DNA of 64,000 bases, from NCBI GenBank assembly GCA_963971535.1, contig OZ020591.1, positions 20,105,790-20,169,789 on the forward strand, read 5' to 3'. Position 1 is the stretch's first letter. The number at the start of each line of letters is the position of its first letter. A model generated the notes under the pieces. It ran no database searches. It saw only the letters and a list, made by a program, of their open reading frames with translations, and was not told the DNA's origin. The stretch is from Notolepis coatsorum. Lineage: Eukaryota > Chordata > Actinopteri > Aulopiformes > Paralepididae. The position numbers and the translations under genes were made by a program. This document shows positions 63,095 to 64,000 of the stretch, piece after piece.

Positions 63095-63352
63095 AACAGA
63101 AAGTGAAGAAGTCACTGGCTCAGGTTAAATCAAATTAAGCCTGTGGCTACATCAGGTACAAACAATGGAGCACCACTTAGTGACAAAACATGGCACTGCA
63201 ACTAAATAACAACACATACAATAGGCACATTTGTGACTGTTACAAATATAACACGTTTTATACTCGTGCTACAAGATTTTAGCATGTGCTACAAAACTAT
63301 CAACCTCTGTAGCACCAGTGCTATGTGCAAAAAAAGTTAACGTACAGCCCTG
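63095..63352. mobile_element. hAT-type right end inserted in Tc1
   Basis: AAAAAAAGTTAACGTACAGC plus CCTG ends at 63352, a hAT right end (CAGGGCTGTACGTTAAC on the other strand). CTGTAGGT after it belongs to the Tc1 sequence. The left end was not found in the window. Confidence 0.5.
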
Positions 63353-63897
63353 CTGTAGGTATGGTATTGACCAGGTGATAAGTGGTGCCTGATTTCCTCC
63401 AAACATGGCGCTTGGCATTCGGGCCAAAGAGTTAAATCTTGGTTTCATCAGACCAGACTATTTTGTTTCTCATCGTCTGAGAGTCCTTTTGGTGCCTTTT
63501 GGCAAACTCCATGCGGGCTGTCATGTGCCTTTTACTGGGGAGTGGCTTCTGTCTGGCCACTCTACCATAAAGGCCTGATTGGTGCTGCAGAGATGGTTGT
63601 CCTTCTGGAAGGTTCTCCCATCTTCACAGAGGAACACTGGAGCTCTGTCAGAGTGACCATCGGGTTCTTGGTCACCTCCCTTACCAAGGCCCTTCTCCCC
63701 CGATGGCTCAGTTCGGCCATGCGGCCAGCTCTAGGAAGAGTCCTGGTGGTTCCAAACTTCTTCCATTTGCGAATGATGGAGACGACTGTGCTCGTTGGCA
63801 CCTTCAATGCTGCAGCAATTTTTTTTACCCTTCCCCAGATCTGTGCCTTGATACAATCCTGTCTCGGAGGTCTACAGACAACTGTGGGACCTTATAT
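63353..63897 (-). mobile_element. Tc1-like transposon, second part (transposase N-terminal half)
   Basis: On the minus strand this carries the N-terminal half of a Tc1 transposase gene and part of its upstream region, which breaks off at 63897. Order and orientation continue those of 49434-51955, with roughly 100 bp of the expected middle missing. The two are most simply halves of one element. Confidence 0.8.
63562..63807 (-). pseudogene. Tc1 transposase, helix-turn-helix fragment
   Basis: 81 residues: TSTVVSIIRKWKKFGTTRTL, RAGRMAELSHRGRRALVREV, KNPMVTLTELQCSS, GEPSRRTTISAA. This is the paired-like DNA-binding part with its GRPxxLS-type hook, here GRMAELS. The catalytic DDE half lies on the far side of the 11.4-kb gap. 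It is decayed and cannot be active. Confidence 0.8.
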
Positions 63898-64000
63898 CAA
63901 TGGTGCCCAACCAGTCGACCGCGATCAACCGGTAGATTGCGCGTTGCTTTCAAGTAGACCGCAAGATTATTTTGGAAAATCATTGTTACAGGGTCTAGTT
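63898..64000. mobile_element. hAT-type left end, cut by the window edge
   Basis: CAATGGTGCCCAACCAGTCG followed by ACCGCGATCAACCGGTAGAT resembles the CAGTGGTGCCCAACC class of hAT ends. It begins exactly where Tc1 sequence stops. The rest is outside the window. Confidence 0.45.

Overview
The window reads as repeat-dense DNA from a ray-finned (teleost) fish. The evidence is the mix of element families: Tc1 with teleost-type ends, Jockey-group LINEs with the fish-type 3' end that includes GACGCTTTTATCCAAAGCG, a Hero/R2-like LINE with a C-terminal restriction-like endonuclease, many short hAT and TTAA (piggyBac-like) elements, a DIRS element, and several LTR elements. The species cannot be told. 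I recognise no intact host gene, exon chain or functional RNA gene. Almost all long open frames are transposon proteins, minisatellites or shadows.

Layout. 0-7.5 kb: a SINE relic, an 8-bp-TSD hAT MITE, a 48-bp minisatellite, a LINE split by a foldback MITE, a 63-bp tandem array and a 5'-truncated LINE on the minus strand. 7.9-19.7 kb: two copies of one LINE family ('LINE B', tail of TCAA repeats). The plus copy is opened by two hAT elements. The minus copy is opened by a 4.95-kb Gypsy element with apparently identical 171-bp LTRs and by a second LTR relic. Between the copies lies a Mutator-like foldback element holding a tRNA-like segment. 19.9-24.6 kb: a TTAA element containing a young non-autonomous LTR element with 720-bp LTRs and one Ala/Ser/Pro-rich open frame. 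24.8-31.7 kb: an LTR-element gag fossil whose 21-bp minisatellite was entered by a 5.9-kb hAT element, which itself holds a 5-kb DIRS-type element carrying a 5S rRNA-like segment. 32.3-34.7 kb: a TTAA element inside a ~30-bp minisatellite. 34.9-38.3 kb: mostly unassigned, with a long polypyrimidine tract and a foldback repeat. 38.3-44.7 kb: two head-to-tail copies of a Hero-like LINE, the second opened by a hAT element. 45.8-49.3 kb: hAT-type MITEs and a 41-bp minisatellite. 49.4-63.9 kb: one Tc1 element in two halves about 11.4 kb apart. Its first half holds a LINE that holds a hAT MITE. The gap holds a 9.5-kb LTR element with no coding capacity.

How it fits together. The genes do not form a pathway. 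The window is a record of nested insertions, and many boundaries are fixed by target-site duplications that I read directly: 8 bp for hAT-type ends, TTAA for piggyBac-like ends, 4-5 bp for LTR elements, 9 bp for the Mutator-like element. Two LTR insertions (12770-17718 and 20046-23782) look recent because their LTR pairs are nearly or fully identical. Family names for the LINEs and unclassified repeats are inferences from motifs and need library comparison.
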